This document shows, piece by piece, positions 17,914 through 26,596 of a stretch of DNA of 32,066 nucleotides (the stretch's first letter is position 1; every line of letters starts with the position of its first letter). This DNA comes from Burkholderiales bacterium (GTDB lineage Bacteria; Pseudomonadota; Gammaproteobacteria; Burkholderiales; Burkholderiaceae_D): contig JACPWS010000048.1 in NCBI GenBank assembly GCA_016196925.1, positions 1 through 32,066 of the forward strand, given 5' to 3'. Under the pieces are notes generated by a model. That model saw only the letters and a program-made list of their open reading frames with translations. It did no database searches and had not been told where the DNA came from. Made by a program: the position numbers and the translations under genes.

Positions 17914-18504
17914 ATGTCGCAGGAACAAGATCAGGCTGGAAACGGCACCCGCAAGCTGAATGCCGCGATGTTGGGCAAGTTGCTGGTGATTGCCGCGCTG
18001 ATGTTCGGCTTCGGTTATGCGCTGGTGCCGATTTACAAGCAGATTTGCGAGTTGACCGGAGTGAATATCCTCACTCCCAAGGATATTTCAGTCAAAGAAC
18101 TATCGAATTCGCAAATAGACAGAAATCGTGAAGTGACCATAGAGTTCGATGCCAATACCCAGGGGCCGTGGCGTTTCCGGCCCACCGTGTCCAGCATGAA
18201 AGTGCATCCGGGCGAAATGGCGCAGATCGTGTACGAAGTGGTGAACAAGCAGGCTTATAAGATGGATGCACAGGCGATACCTAGCTACGCACCGCAACAA
18301 GCCGGCAGCTACTTCAAAAAGATGGAATGCTTTTGCTTCAAGCAACAGACCTTGGGGCCGAACGAAGCGAGGCAGATGCCGGTCGTGTTTTATATCGATC
18401 CGGCGCTGCCCAGGGAGGTGAAGACCATCACCTTGTCCTATACTTTTTTTGAGGTGGGCGCGAAACCGCAAACGGCAAGTCTGGAAGGGCAGGGCGCAAG
18501 ATGA
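17914..18504 (+). CDS. ctaG: Cytochrome c oxidase assembly protein CtaG (Cox11)
   Basis: CtaG inserts copper into the CuB site of subunit I. The 196-residue protein has one N-terminal membrane helix (about 21-40), a conserved Cys just after it (Cys45 in YKQICELTG), and a periplasmic immunoglobulin-like domain with the copper-binding CFCF motif (Cys139 and Cys141) in KKMECFCFKQQ. Length and motifs are complete. The stop overlaps the next start by four bases (ATGA), giving translational coupling. Confidence 0.97.
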   Translation: MSQEQDQAGNGTRKLNAAMLGKLLVIAALMFGFGYALVPIYKQICELTGVNILTPKDISVKELSNSQIDRNREVTIEFDANTQGPWRFRPTVSSMKVHPGEMAQIVYEVVNKQAYKMDAQAIPSYAPQQAGSYFKKMECFCFKQQTLGPNEARQMPVVFYIDPALPREVKTITLSYTFFEVGAKPQTASLEGQGAR

Positions 18505-18716
18505 GTGAATTAAAAGACGCCAGCAAACGAAAAGCTTCGTTTGTGGCAACGGTCAAGGCGGTATTCTGGTCGTTTTTAGGCATACGCAAGAAAAACGATT
18601 ATGAGCAGGATGCGGCGCAGCTGAATCCTGTGCACGTGATTATTGCCGGTATTCTCGGCGCGCTGATCTTTATCGCGACGCTGGTGTTTATCGTCAAGCA
18701 AGTCGTCGCAAAATAA
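18501..18716 (+). CDS. DUF2970 small membrane protein
   Basis: A 71-residue protein: a basic, polar N-terminus with FVATVKAVFWSFLGIRKKNDYEQD, then one C-terminal membrane helix (HVIIAGILGALIFIATLVFIV). The pattern and position between ctaG and coxC match DUF2970, a family found in betaproteobacterial cox operons. No function is established. It overlaps ctaG by four bases. Confidence 0.88.
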   Translation: MSELKDASKRKASFVATVKAVFWSFLGIRKKNDYEQDAAQLNPVHVIIAGILGALIFIATLVFIVKQVVAK

Positions 18717-18755
18717 CAATTCGAGTAGTAAATTAAATTGCATCGGGAGATGGAA

Positions 18756-19616
18756 ATGAGTTCTCAACACGCTAAAGCGCCTTATTATTTTGTGCCAGGC
18801 CCATCCAAATGGCCGGTACTCGGTGGCGCCTCTTTATTGCTGACCATGCTGGGCGCTTCGGCCTGGGTGAATGGTGCGGCTTGGGGCGCCTATCTGAATT
18901 TCACCGGTATTTTTCTGACGCTGGTGGTGTTGTATAACTGGTTCGGCGACGCCATCGCCGAGTCGGAAGGCGGCAAATACAGCGAGCGTATCGACATCTC
19001 CTTCCGTTGGAGCATGAGCTGGTTCATTTTCTCCGAAGTCATGTTCTTCGGCGCATTTTTCGGTGCGCTGTTTTATGCGCGCAGCATCAGCATGCCCTGG
19101 CTGGCCGACCTCGATCACAAAGTCTTGTGGCCCGATTTCGCTGCGCAATGGGGCAATACCGGCCCGGCCGGCACCGTGGAATCCTTCGAAACCATGGGGC
19201 CGTTCCCGATTCCTACCATCAATACCGCCTTGTTGCTGACTTCCGGCGTGACTTTGACGATCGCCCACCACGCCCTGCGTCTGGGCCAGCGCGGCAAGAC
19301 TGCGCTGTGGCTGGCGGCTACGGTGTTGTTGGGTGCGGTGTTCATGGGTTTCCAGGCTTTCGAATACATTCATGCCTACCATGAGCTGAACCTGAAACTG
19401 ACTTCCGGTATTTACGGTTCGACTTTCTTCATGCTGACCGGTTTCCACGGTTTCCACGTCACCATGGGCGCGATCATGTTGTCGGTGGTGCTGTTCCGTG
19501 TCATGAAGGGCCACTTCACCCCCGATCATCATTTTGCCTTCGAAGGCGCCGCCTGGTACTGGCACTTTGTCGACGTGGTCTGGCTCGGTCTGTATGTCGT
19601 AGTCTACTGGCTGTAA
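18756..19616 (+). CDS. coxC: Cytochrome c oxidase subunit III
   Basis: Subunit III stabilises proton pumping and binds lipids in the oxidase core. The 286-residue protein begins MSSQHAKAPYYFVPGPSKWP and has seven predicted membrane helices, with conserved SEVMFFGAFF, HHALRLGQR, FQAFEYIHAY, TGFHGFHVTMG and AWYWHFVDVVWL. The ATG at 18756 is chosen over an upstream in-frame TTG because GGGAG lies six bases before it. The gene closes the operon; a strong hairpin follows 21 bases downstream. Confidence 0.97.
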   Translation: MSSQHAKAPYYFVPGPSKWPVLGGASLLLTMLGASAWVNGAAWGAYLNFTGIFLTLVVLYNWFGDAIAESEGGKYSERIDISFRWSMSWFIFSEVMFFGAFFGALFYARSISMPWLADLDHKVLWPDFAAQWGNTGPAGTVESFETMGPFPIPTINTALLLTSGVTLTIAHHALRLGQRGKTALWLAATVLLGAVFMGFQAFEYIHAYHELNLKLTSGIYGSTFFMLTGFHGFHVTMGAIMLSVVLFRVMKGHFTPDHHFAFEGAAWYWHFVDVVWLGLYVVVYWL

Positions 19617-19637
19617 GCCGGACTGCGCCGGCAGAAT

Positions 19638-19668
19638 AAAAAAGCCGCACATGGAGTGCGGCTTTTTT
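19638..19668. terminator. Bidirectional intrinsic terminator between coxC and the DUF2909 gene
   Basis: AAAAAAGCCGCAC and GTGCGGCTTTTTT form a 13-bp perfect stem around a five-base loop (ATGGA). A U-tract follows on both strands, so it can end the cox operon rightward and the DUF2909 gene leftward. Confidence 0.93.
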
Positions 19669-19706
19669 TGCATACTGAGGAAAGTCGATAGGCTGAATTG
19701 CTTGAA

Positions 19707-19907
19707 TTACCTGATGCCGGTCGGTTGTATCAAACCATAATGATTGGCGACCAGGATCAGGATGAACAGGCAGATGGAAAATCCGACCCGGAACGCCAGC
19801 GCTTTGACGGTGCGGTTGCTCTTCCCTTTGTCTTTCATTAAATACACGAGTGCAGAGCCAAGACTGAAGATGATGAGGAAGAATGCAACGGCGACGAGAA
19901 TTTTCAT
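19707..19907 (-). CDS. DUF2909 twin-transmembrane small protein
   Basis: From the ATG at 19907 the protein has 66 residues and two hydrophobic helices (ILVAVAFFLIIFSLGSALVYL and VGFSICLFILILVA) joined by a basic loop (MKDKGKSNRT). This matches the DUF2909 family of short inner-membrane proteins often found beside surf1. An in-frame TTG at 19928 would add seven residues, but MKILV is the more usual N-terminus. It is divergent from surf1, 42 bases away. Function is unknown; the neighbourhood suggests oxidase assembly. Confidence 0.85.
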   Translation of the reverse strand: MKILVAVAFFLIIFSLGSALVYLMKDKGKSNRTVKALAFRVGFSICLFILILVANHYGLIQPTGIR

Positions 19908-19949
19908 GCTGATTTTCTGCTCAGGCAAATTGATGATGGCGCTATTGTA

Positions 19950-20666
19950 ATGCCTATTTCTTTCCGTATACGTCTCTGGCCGCTAATAGTCGCCGCATTA
20001 TTGATCAGTCTGGGTATCAGCCTCGGGCAATGGCAAACCCGCCGCGCAGTGGAAAAAGAAAACTATGCCAGCCAGATTGAGCAGCGCGCGCAATTGTCGG
20101 TGCTGGCCTTGCGTGACGATACTGCGCCGCAAGCGGTCACAGCATTTCGCCGTTTGCTGGTGCGCGGGCAATTTGTCAGCGGCTGGCCGCTCTACCTGGA
20201 TAACCGCCCTTTGCGTGGCAAGGCCGGTTTCTATGTGCTGATGCCCTTGCGCATAGAGGGCAGCAGCAAACATGTGCTGGTGGCGCGCGGCTGGCAAGCG
20301 CGCGACCCGCAGCAGCGTACCCGTCTGCCGGCACTGGTTACGCCCTCGGCTAGCTTGGCGCTGGAGGGGATAGCCAGGCAGCAGCTGGATAGAGTCATGC
20401 AACTCGGACAGGCCGACAGCGTGCAGCCGGGCGGCATCATCCAGAACCTCGATCTGGATAGTCTATCCAAGGCCAGCGGCTTGCAGTTCTATCCCTTCAT
20501 CGTCGAGCAGACTTCGGATCTGGCCGATGGTTTGCAGCGCGACTGGCCCATGCCATCCAGCGGCGCCGACAAGCATCGCGCCTATGCATTCCAATGGTAT
20601 GCGCTGGCTGCTATGGCCTTACTATTTTTTGTTGTGACAGGATTTCGTCGTGGAAAACACCGATAA
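19950..20666 (+). CDS. SURF1-family cytochrome oxidase assembly protein
   Basis: SURF1 (Shy1) assists insertion of heme a into subunit I. The 238-residue protein has the expected hairpin topology: an N-terminal helix (about 9-27) ending in LGQWQTRRA, a periplasmic domain with LYLDNRPLRGKAGFYVLMPL, VLVARGW and QNLDLD, and a C-terminal helix (YALAAMALLFFVVTGF). The start has no visible Shine-Dalgarno sequence and lies only 42 bases from the divergent DUF2909 start. Its last 17 bases overlap the next gene. Confidence 0.93.
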   Translation: MPISFRIRLWPLIVAALLISLGISLGQWQTRRAVEKENYASQIEQRAQLSVLALRDDTAPQAVTAFRRLLVRGQFVSGWPLYLDNRPLRGKAGFYVLMPLRIEGSSKHVLVARGWQARDPQQRTRLPALVTPSASLALEGIARQQLDRVMQLGQADSVQPGGIIQNLDLDSLSKASGLQFYPFIVEQTSDLADGLQRDWPMPSSGADKHRAYAFQWYALAAMALLFFVVTGFRRGKHR

Positions 20667-21249
20667 ACAAACTTCTCGCGGTCGCTGGAAACTCATGCTG
20701 GTGCTGGCCGTCTGTGCCGCCCCCATGATTTTTTCTTATCTCGCGTATTACCTCATCAAGCCGAGCGGCCGCACCAATTACGGCGCCATCCTCGATCCGC
20801 GCCTGTATCCGATGCCGCAGCTGAATGCGCATCTGCTCGGGCAGGAGGAAAAAACGCAGGAGCTGGATGCCTATAGCGGTAAATGGATCATGCTGCAGAT
20901 AGACGGCGGCGCCTGCCCCGACGCTTGCCGCAAGAAACTGTACGACATGCGCCAGTTGCGTCTGGCGCAAGGCAAGGAAATGGAGCGCATAGAACGCGTC
21001 TGGCTGCTGACCGATGAGCAGCCGGTGGCGACCATGCTGCTGCGCGAAGTCGACGGCACCCATGTGCTCAGGGTGGCGCCGGCCGCACTGAAAAACTGGT
21101 TGCCGACCGAGGACGGCAGCCAGATCAGCGAGCATATTTACCTGATAGACCCGCGCGGCAACCTGATGATGCGCTTCCCCAAGGATGCCGATCCTAACAA
21201 GATCAAGAAAGACCTGGGCAAACTGTTGCGCGCCTCGGCGATAGGTTGA
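20650..21249 (+). CDS. Sco-like thioredoxin-fold membrane protein
   Basis: A 199-residue protein starting with GTG inside the end of surf1 (AGGA eight bases upstream). It has one N-terminal membrane helix (about 14-35) and a periplasmic domain that looks like a divergent Sco/thioredoxin fold. The CPDAC motif (Cys89, Cys93) keeps the Cys-x3-Cys spacing of Sco proteins, and EHIYLIDPRGNLMMRF near the C-terminus resembles the DH...YVFDRQGR block around the copper His of the true Sco encoded at 23213-23794. Position between surf1 and ctaA points to copper or thiol handling during oxidase assembly. Exact role unknown. Confidence 0.8.
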   Translation: MENTDKQTSRGRWKLMLVLAVCAAPMIFSYLAYYLIKPSGRTNYGAILDPRLYPMPQLNAHLLGQEEKTQELDAYSGKWIMLQIDGGACPDACRKKLYDMRQLRLAQGKEMERIERVWLLTDEQPVATMLLREVDGTHVLRVAPAALKNWLPTEDGSQISEHIYLIDPRGNLMMRFPKDADPNKIKKDLGKLLRASAIG

Positions 21250-21251
21250 TT

Positions 21252-22325
21252 ATGTGGATACAACTGGCCATCACCGGCTTGCTGGTGGCGCTGCTGCCCT
21301 TGTCGCTGGTATGGGTGTCCAGGGATCAGAATAAATATCGCAAGCTGGTGGCGGTGACCCTGTTCCTGACTTTCGACCTGATCATGTTCGGCGCGTTTAC
21401 CCGCCTGACCGATTCCGGCCTCGGCTGCCCCGACTGGCCCGGCTGCTACGCGCAAGCCAATCCGCTGCAAGCGCATGCGGCGATCGAGGCGGCTGAAGCC
21501 GCGCTGCCGCACGGCCCGGTCACGCTGCAAAAAGCCTGGGTCGAGATGCTGCATCGCTATCTGGCCATGAGCGTCGGCGTGCTGATCGTGGCCCAGACCG
21601 TGATCGCCTGGCGCCAGCGCAAGGTCTTGAGCGGCTCGCCGTGGCTGCCTACAGTCCTGTTGCTGTGGGTCTGCCTGCAGGGCGCTTTCGGCGCCTGGAC
21701 CGTCACGCTGAAATTGCAGCCGATCATCGTCACCACCCATTTGCTGTTGGGCATAGGTTTGCTGGCACTATTGGCGTCCTTGCTCGAGCAACAGCATCCG
21801 CCTATGCGCATTGCGGCGGACAAGGCCGGCCGCCTGGTCTGGCCGGCGACGCTGGCCTTGCTGCTGCTGCTGATACAGGTGGCGCTAGGCGGCTGGGTGA
21901 GCACTAACTATGCTGCTCTGGCTTGCCATGATTACCCCATGTGCAATGGCGAATTCCTGCCGGCGATGGATTTCGGCCACGCTTACAGCCTGTGGCGGCA
22001 GCTCGGGCAAACCGCCGAAGGCGCTTATCTGCCGTTTCCGGCGCTGGTGGCGATACAGTGGGTGCATAGAAATTTCGCCTTGCTGGTGCTCGCCGTGGTC
22101 GCCGCTGTGGGCTGGCGCGCCAGCCGGCTGGCCGGACTCGAGACCTTGGGACGCCAGTTGCTGGCACTGATCGTTGTGCAATTTTTACTAGGAATTGCTA
22201 CCGTCTTTTTCTCCTGGCCCTTGCTGCTGGCCGTGCTGCATAACGGCGGTGCAGCCTTGCTCGTGCTTTTACTGACCATGCTAAACTACCGCGTCCGGCG
22301 TGCCAGCCGCGCCGTGCCCCACTGA
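21252..22325 (+). CDS. ctaA: Heme A synthase (CtaA/Cox15)
   Basis: It oxidises the C8 methyl of heme O to a formyl group, giving heme A. The ATG at 21252 lies two bases after the previous stop; the protein has 357 residues and eight predicted helices. Family histidines are visible in the paired halves: HRYLAM and THLLLG in the first, VHRNFALLVL and LHNGGAALL in the second. The extracellular TDSGLGCPDWPGC segment and the matching CHDYPMCNGEF segment carry the cysteine pairs. It acts after CtaB, encoded immediately downstream. Confidence 0.96.
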   Translation: MWIQLAITGLLVALLPLSLVWVSRDQNKYRKLVAVTLFLTFDLIMFGAFTRLTDSGLGCPDWPGCYAQANPLQAHAAIEAAEAALPHGPVTLQKAWVEMLHRYLAMSVGVLIVAQTVIAWRQRKVLSGSPWLPTVLLLWVCLQGAFGAWTVTLKLQPIIVTTHLLLGIGLLALLASLLEQQHPPMRIAADKAGRLVWPATLALLLLLIQVALGGWVSTNYAALACHDYPMCNGEFLPAMDFGHAYSLWRQLGQTAEGAYLPFPALVAIQWVHRNFALLVLAVVAAVGWRASRLAGLETLGRQLLALIVVQFLLGIATVFFSWPLLLAVLHNGGAALLVLLLTMLNYRVRRASRAVPH

Positions 22326-22331
22326 ACCATC

Positions 22332-23216
22332 ATGACGACTTTAAGCTTGCCCTCCAACCGTTTAGCTCAGTACTGGGCCTTGACCAAACCGCGCGTCACC
22401 CAATTGGCCGTGTTTTGCGCCGTGATAGGCATGTTTCTGGCGACGCCCGATTTGCCCGACTGGCGCGTGGTGCTGGCCGCCACCGTAGGCATCTGGCTGC
22501 TGGCCGGGGCTGCGTTTGCCGTGAATTGCCTGCTCGAGCGCGAAATCGACGCCCGCATGGCGCGCACCGCCCGCCGCGCCACCGCCCAGGGCGAGATTAC
22601 CGTCACCCAGACTCTGGTGTTTTCCGGCCTGATAGGCGGACTCGGCATGTGCTTGCTGTATATCTTGGTGAACCCGCTGACCATGTGGCTGACCTTCGTC
22701 ACCTTCGTCGGTTACGCCGTCATCTACACCCTGATCCTGAAACCGGCCACACCGCAGAATATCGTGATCGGCGGCTTGTCCGGCGCGATGCCGCCGGCGC
22801 TCGGCTGGGCCGCGATAGCGAACGATGTGCCTATGCAAGCCTGGTTGCTGGTGTTGATTATCTTCATCTGGACCCCGCCGCATTTCTGGGCGCTGGCGAT
22901 GTACCGGCGCGACGATTATGCGCGCTCTGGTCTGCCGATGTTGCCGGTCACGCACGGGCTGGAATTCACACGTTTCCATGTCTGGCTATACACGATAGCG
23001 CTGTTTGCGACTACCATGCTGCCGTATGCGGTGCACATGAGCGGCTTGATTTACCTGGTCAGCGCGGTGATACTGGGCGCGATCTTCCTGTGGTACGCCT
23101 GGCGCATCTACCGCCACTATGACGATGTGCTGGCGCGTAAGACTTTCACTTATTCTATCGTCTACCTGTCCTTGCTGTTCGCGGCCTTGTTGATCGATCA
23201 TTACATCAAATTATGA
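22332..23216 (+). CDS. ctaB: Protoheme IX farnesyltransferase (heme O synthase)
   Basis: It attaches a farnesyl group to heme B, giving heme O. The 294-residue UbiA-superfamily protein has about nine membrane helices. The first prenyl-diphosphate motif reads NCLLEREID, that is N-x3-E-x3-D, with Glu replacing the first Asp of the E. coli enzyme; this variant is usual in Burkholderiales as far as I recall. The loop [11 protein letters not shown] and the block [20 protein letters not shown] are conserved. The start lies six bases after ctaA, and the stop overlaps sco by four bases. Confidence 0.96.
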   Translation: MTTLSLPSNRLAQYWALTKPRVTQLAVFCAVIGMFLATPDLPDWRVVLAATVGIWLLAGAAFAVNCLLEREIDARMARTARRATAQGEITVTQTLVFSGLIGGLGMCLLYILVNPLTMWLTFVTFVGYAVIYTLILKPATPQNIVIGGLSGAMPPALGWAAIANDVPMQAWLLVLIIFIWTPPHFWALAMYRRDDYARSGLPMLPVTHGLEFTRFHVWLYTIALFATTMLPYAVHMSGLIYLVSAVILGAIFLWYAWRIYRHYDDVLARKTFTYSIVYLSLLFAALLIDHYIKL

Positions 23217-23794
23217 AAATGCTGAAGTTACTGGCCGGATTGGCGCTGGCCTTAGGCTTGGCGGCCTGCGGCAAGCCGGCAGAAAAATTCACCAATACCG
23301 ATCTGACCGGGCTCGATTACGCCCAGGACTTTGCCTTGACCGATCATCACGGCAAGCCGCGCACGCTGGCCGATTTTCGCGGCAAGGCGGTGGTGATTTT
23401 CTTCGGTTACACGCAATGCCCGGATGTCTGCCCGACCACGATGGCCGAGATGGCGAGTGTGATGCAGCAACTGGGGCCGCTGGCGGACCAGGTGCAAGTG
23501 CTGTTCGTCACCGTCGACCCTGAGCGCGATACCCAAGCCCTGCTGGCCAGCTATGTGCCGAATTTCGATGGGCGCTTCCTCGGCCTGTACGGCGACGCCG
23601 CCGCCACCGCGAAAGTCGCCAAAGACTTCAAGGTGTTTTACCAAAAAGTGCCGGGCAAGACGCCGGCCAGCTACACGATGGATCACACCGCCGGCAGTTA
23701 TGTGTTCGACCGCCAGGGCCGGATACGCCTGTTTCTGCGACATGGGCAGGGGGCGGAGCCGATCGCGCACGATCTGAAGTTGTTACTGCAATAA
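23213..23794 (+). CDS. Sco-family copper chaperone lipoprotein
   Basis: Sco1/SenC/PrrC proteins deliver copper to the CuA site of subunit II or reduce its cysteines. The 193-residue protein has a lipoprotein signal ending LAAC (Cys19), then a thioredoxin fold with [12 protein letters not shown] (Cys69, Cys73) and the third copper ligand His159 in [10 protein letters not shown]. All three ligands are present. The start overlaps the ctaB stop (ATGA), so the gene is translationally coupled to it. A hairpin terminator follows. Confidence 0.96.
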   Translation: MKMLKLLAGLALALGLAACGKPAEKFTNTDLTGLDYAQDFALTDHHGKPRTLADFRGKAVVIFFGYTQCPDVCPTTMAEMASVMQQLGPLADQVQVLFVTVDPERDTQALLASYVPNFDGRFLGLYGDAAATAKVAKDFKVFYQKVPGKTPASYTMDHTAGSYVFDRQGRIRLFLRHGQGAEPIAHDLKLLLQ

Positions 23795-23811
23795 ACGTCG
23801 TTTAAGAAAGC

Positions 23812-23839
23812 ATAAAGGCACTCCGCGGAGTGCCTTTAT
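23812..23839. terminator. Bidirectional hairpin between sco and rpoH
   Basis: ATAAAGGCACTCC-GC-GGAGTGCCTTTAT is a 28-base perfect palindrome placed 17 bases after the sco stop and 18 bases beyond the rpoH stop. AT-rich flanks on both sides suit termination in both directions. Confidence 0.88.
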
Positions 23840-23857
23840 TGTTTGCAAAACTAGCCT

Positions 23858-24757
23858 TTATTGAGCGAAACTGGCCAGCGCGCCCTTCATTTTTTTCAGC
23901 GCCGCGCTTTCTATCTGGCGTATGCGCTCGGCGGAAACGCCGTATTCGTCGGCCAGCTCGTGCAGGGTGGCGCCGCTGCCGTCATCGTTCTGCAACCAGC
24001 GCGCCTCGACGATGTGGCGCGAACGGGCGTCCAGCTTGGACAGGGCGGTTTCCAGCCCTTCGCTTTGCAGGCGGTCGTACTGGCGGGTTTCCAGCACACG
24101 GGTAGGCTCCTCGCTTTCTGTCTTCAGATAGGCGATAGGGGCGAACTTGTCGTCGTCATCGTCGGTCGGCGCATCGAGTGCGATGTCGCGGCCCGATAAG
24201 CGCATTTCCATCTCTATGACTTCTTCGCGCTTGACGTCCAGCGTCTTTGCCAGCGCATCGATTTGCTTGGGCGACATCGCATCCAGGCCTTCTTTGTGGC
24301 TGCGCAGGTTGAAGAACAGCTTGCGTTGCGCCTTGGTGGTGGCAACCTTGACCAGACGCCAGTTCTTCAAAATGTACTCGTGCATCTCGGCCTTGATCCA
24401 GTGCATCGCATACGACACCAGGCGCACGCCCTGATCGGGGTCGAAACGTTTGACCGCCTTCATCAGGCCGATATTGCCTTCTTGGATCAGGTCGGCATGC
24501 GGCAAGCCGTAACCAAGATAGCCGCGCGCGATAGAAACGACCAGACGCAGATGCGACATCACCAGTTGCTGGGCGGCCGCCAGATCATTCTCTTGGCGCA
24601 ATTTGCTGGCCAGGTCGACTTCTTGCTCATGTGTCAACATAGGCAAGCGGTTGACCACCGAGATATAGGCGTCGATATTGCCCAAGCTGCCGCTGAAGCC
24701 CAGCGCCAGCGCAGTGCTGTCGGAAGCCGGTATCAGTTGTGTAGCTGTGCTTGCCAT
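23858..24757 (-). CDS. rpoH: RNA polymerase heat-shock sigma factor RpoH (sigma-32)
   Basis: RpoH directs transcription of chaperone and protease genes. The 299-residue protein has region 2 (HLRLVVSIARGYLGYGLP, DLIQEGNIGLMKAVKRFDP, SYAMHWIKAEM), the RpoH box QRKLFFNLR (144-152) that distinguishes it from other sigma factors, and region 4 with a helix-turn-helix (LHELADEYGVSAERIRQIE). AGGAGAAATA precedes the ATG. A perfect CIRCE element sits over the likely promoter. A heat-labile mRNA structure, as in E. coli, cannot be judged by eye. Confidence 0.98.
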   Translation of the reverse strand: MASTATQLIPASDSTALALGFSGSLGNIDAYISVVNRLPMLTHEQEVDLASKLRQENDLAAAQQLVMSHLRLVVSIARGYLGYGLPHADLIQEGNIGLMKAVKRFDPDQGVRLVSYAMHWIKAEMHEYILKNWRLVKVATTKAQRKLFFNLRSHKEGLDAMSPKQIDALAKTLDVKREEVIEMEMRLSGRDIALDAPTDDDDDKFAPIAYLKTESEEPTRVLETRQYDRLQSEGLETALSKLDARSRHIVEARWLQNDDGSGATLHELADEYGVSAERIRQIESAALKKMKGALASFAQ

Positions 24758-24818
24758 TATTTCTCCTCATTGCCGTCAGACTGAACAAAGACTGTCCAGG
24801 CGACCGTATCAAGTCCTT

Positions 24819-24848
24819 ATATTAGCACTCTCTGAAGAAGAGTGCTAA
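24819..24848 (-). promoter_or_regulatory. CIRCE operator overlapping the rpoH promoter
   Basis: TTAGCACTC (24822-24830), nine bases, GAGTGCTAA (24840-24848): a perfect match to the CIRCE consensus bound by the heat-shock repressor HrcA. On the leftward strand TTAGCA (24848-24843) and TAATAT (24824-24819), 18 bases apart, can serve as -35 and -10, so the operator arms form the promoter itself. The AT-rich run at about 24880-24920 lies upstream and could act as an UP element. CIRCE is certain; the promoter assignment is inferred. Confidence 0.92.
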
Positions 24849-24966
24849 CGCTGCGCGCTTAAGCTTGTTTTTAAGCAAAAAACTATTGCTTATTAATTTA
24901 AAATTTAAATAATCTATGCATAGTTAGAGCAAGCAAAACCGGAAAAGTTGCTTATTCCGCCAAAAA

Positions 24967-25881
24967 TTAACTGCTGCGGGCGAGCTGGCGACGCACCGAG
25001 AGGAAGGCGCCAGCCAGCCCCAGCAATACGCTCAGGCCGAGCAAGGGCAGGCTGGAGGCGATGCCGAGCGGCGCCAGGCGGAATTCCGAGGCATACAATT
25101 TTGCGAATTCTGCAATCGCCTGGTTCAGCGGATGCAGCGCCGCCGCGATCAGGGCCAGCGCCAGGCAAGCGGCCAGCAAGCCGAGCAGGGCGCCAGTGTA
25201 GTAGTAAGGCTTATGGATGAAGCTATTGGTGGCGCCCAGCAGGCGGGCGACCGCGATTTCGGCCTGATGCGAGATGACTTGCAAGCGGGTGGCGTTAAAG
25301 ACCACGACCACCACCACGATGCTGAGTATGATCGCCAGCAACAGCAAGCCCAGTTGAAAGATCTGGATCAACGCTGCCAGGCGCTTGACCCAGGCCGAAT
25401 CAACTTGCACTACATCGACTTCGGGCAAGCTTTTCAATTGCGCCACCAGGCTATCGAGTTTGCCGGCATCGCCATTCGCCACGGCCAATACATAGGCATC
25501 CGGCAAGGGATTGGCGCCCAGCGTGGAGAGTACTTCGGCCAGGCTGGAGGTCTGCTCCAGCGCGGCCAGCGCCTTGTCTTTCGGCACGAAATTCAGCCTG
25601 GCGCCGATGCCGCTTTCCTTCAGTAATTTTTTAATCGGAATCGAGAGCGCGGTGGCGTTCGCGCGCGGCGTGTCCGGGCTCAGGAAAATGCTGATTTCCG
25701 GTTCTATCGATAACTGCGATGAAACCGGGCGCATGTTTTCTATTAGCGTCAGGCCGGCGATCGGCAGCGCTAAGGCAATCGCGACTACCAGCACATTGAA
25801 CAGAAAATTGCCGGGGCTGGCGCGCAGATGCGCGTAAGCGCTTTTCAGCGCGAACAGATGCTGACGTAACCAGTTAGTCAT
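24967..25881 (-). CDS. ftsX: Cell division protein FtsX
   Basis: FtsX is the membrane half of the FtsEX complex, which activates septal peptidoglycan hydrolases. The 304-residue protein has the expected layout: cytoplasmic N-terminus (RQHLFALKSAYAHLRASPGN), a first helix (FNVLVVAIALALPIAGLTL), a periplasmic domain of about 120 residues (SIEPEISIFLSP to VDSAWVKRL), then three further helices with the conserved AEIAVARLLGATNSFI loop. It starts 23 bases after ftsE, with AAGGATACCC before ATG. Confidence 0.95.
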   Translation of the reverse strand: MTNWLRQHLFALKSAYAHLRASPGNFLFNVLVVAIALALPIAGLTLIENMRPVSSQLSIEPEISIFLSPDTPRANATALSIPIKKLLKESGIGARLNFVPKDKALAALEQTSSLAEVLSTLGANPLPDAYVLAVANGDAGKLDSLVAQLKSLPEVDVVQVDSAWVKRLAALIQIFQLGLLLLAIILSIVVVVVVFNATRLQVISHQAEIAVARLLGATNSFIHKPYYYTGALLGLLAACLALALIAAALHPLNQAIAEFAKLYASEFRLAPLGIASSLPLLGLSVLLGLAGAFLSVRRQLARSS

Positions 25882-25904
25882 GGGTATCCTTGGTGGAGGG
25901 CCGT

Positions 25905-26579
25905 TCAGGCAGTCAGTGCCGATTGCCAGCTGTCGCTGATTTGCCCGTGGTTCAGGTAAATCACGCGGCTGGCACTATCCAGAAATTGCTCGTCGTGGCT
26001 GGAAATGACGCAGGTGACGCCGGCGCTCTGGAAGGCTTTCAGCGCGCTCAACACCATGTTCGCATTGTCGCGGTCGAGAAAGGCGGTCGGCTCGTCGGCC
26101 AGGATGATTTGCGGCCGGTTGACGATGGCGCGCGCGATGGCGACACGCTGCTGCTCGCCGCCCGATAAGGCGAGCGGCATGCAGGCCGCCTTGTCGGTCA
26201 GCCTGACTTTTTCCAGCGCCGTGCGGGCGCGCGTGGCCGCTTCGCCGGCGGCGGCGCCGGTCACGAGCAGCGGCAACATCACGTTGGCCAATACATCGCG
26301 GTCGGCCAGCAGGCGCTGTTCCTGCAAAATCAGGCCCAGCTTGCGGCGCAGATAAGGCAGGCTGCCGGCCTTCAGCTTGCCGATATCCTGGCCGTGCATG
26401 CGGATACTGCCGCTGCTCGGCTTTTCTATGCCGGCGATCATTTTCAGCAAGGTCGATTTGCCGGCGCCGGAAGGCCCCGCCAGGAAAATCAATTCGCCTT
26501 CGGCGATCGACAGCGAGACGTCGCGCAAGGCAAACGCGTCAGCGGAATACTGCTTGGTGACATGTTCGAAGGTGATCAT
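25905..26579 (-). CDS. ftsE: Cell division ATP-binding protein FtsE
   Basis: The ABC ATPase partner of FtsX at the division septum. The 224-residue protein contains Walker A GPSGAGKST (35-43), a Q-loop (GLILQEQRLL), the signature LSGGEQQRVAIARA, Walker B IILADEPT and the switch His in SSHDEQF. Length is normal. It lies 17 bases after ftsY and 23 before ftsX, giving the usual ftsYEX operon. Confidence 0.97.
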   Translation of the reverse strand: MITFEHVTKQYSADAFALRDVSLSIAEGELIFLAGPSGAGKSTLLKMIAGIEKPSSGSIRMHGQDIGKLKAGSLPYLRRKLGLILQEQRLLADRDVLANVMLPLLVTGAAAGEAATRARTALEKVRLTDKAACMPLALSGGEQQRVAIARAIVNRPQIILADEPTAFLDRDNANMVLSALKAFQSAGVTCVISSHDEQFLDSASRVIYLNHGQISDSWQSALTA

Positions 26580-26596
26580 GGCAGTTCGATAAAATT

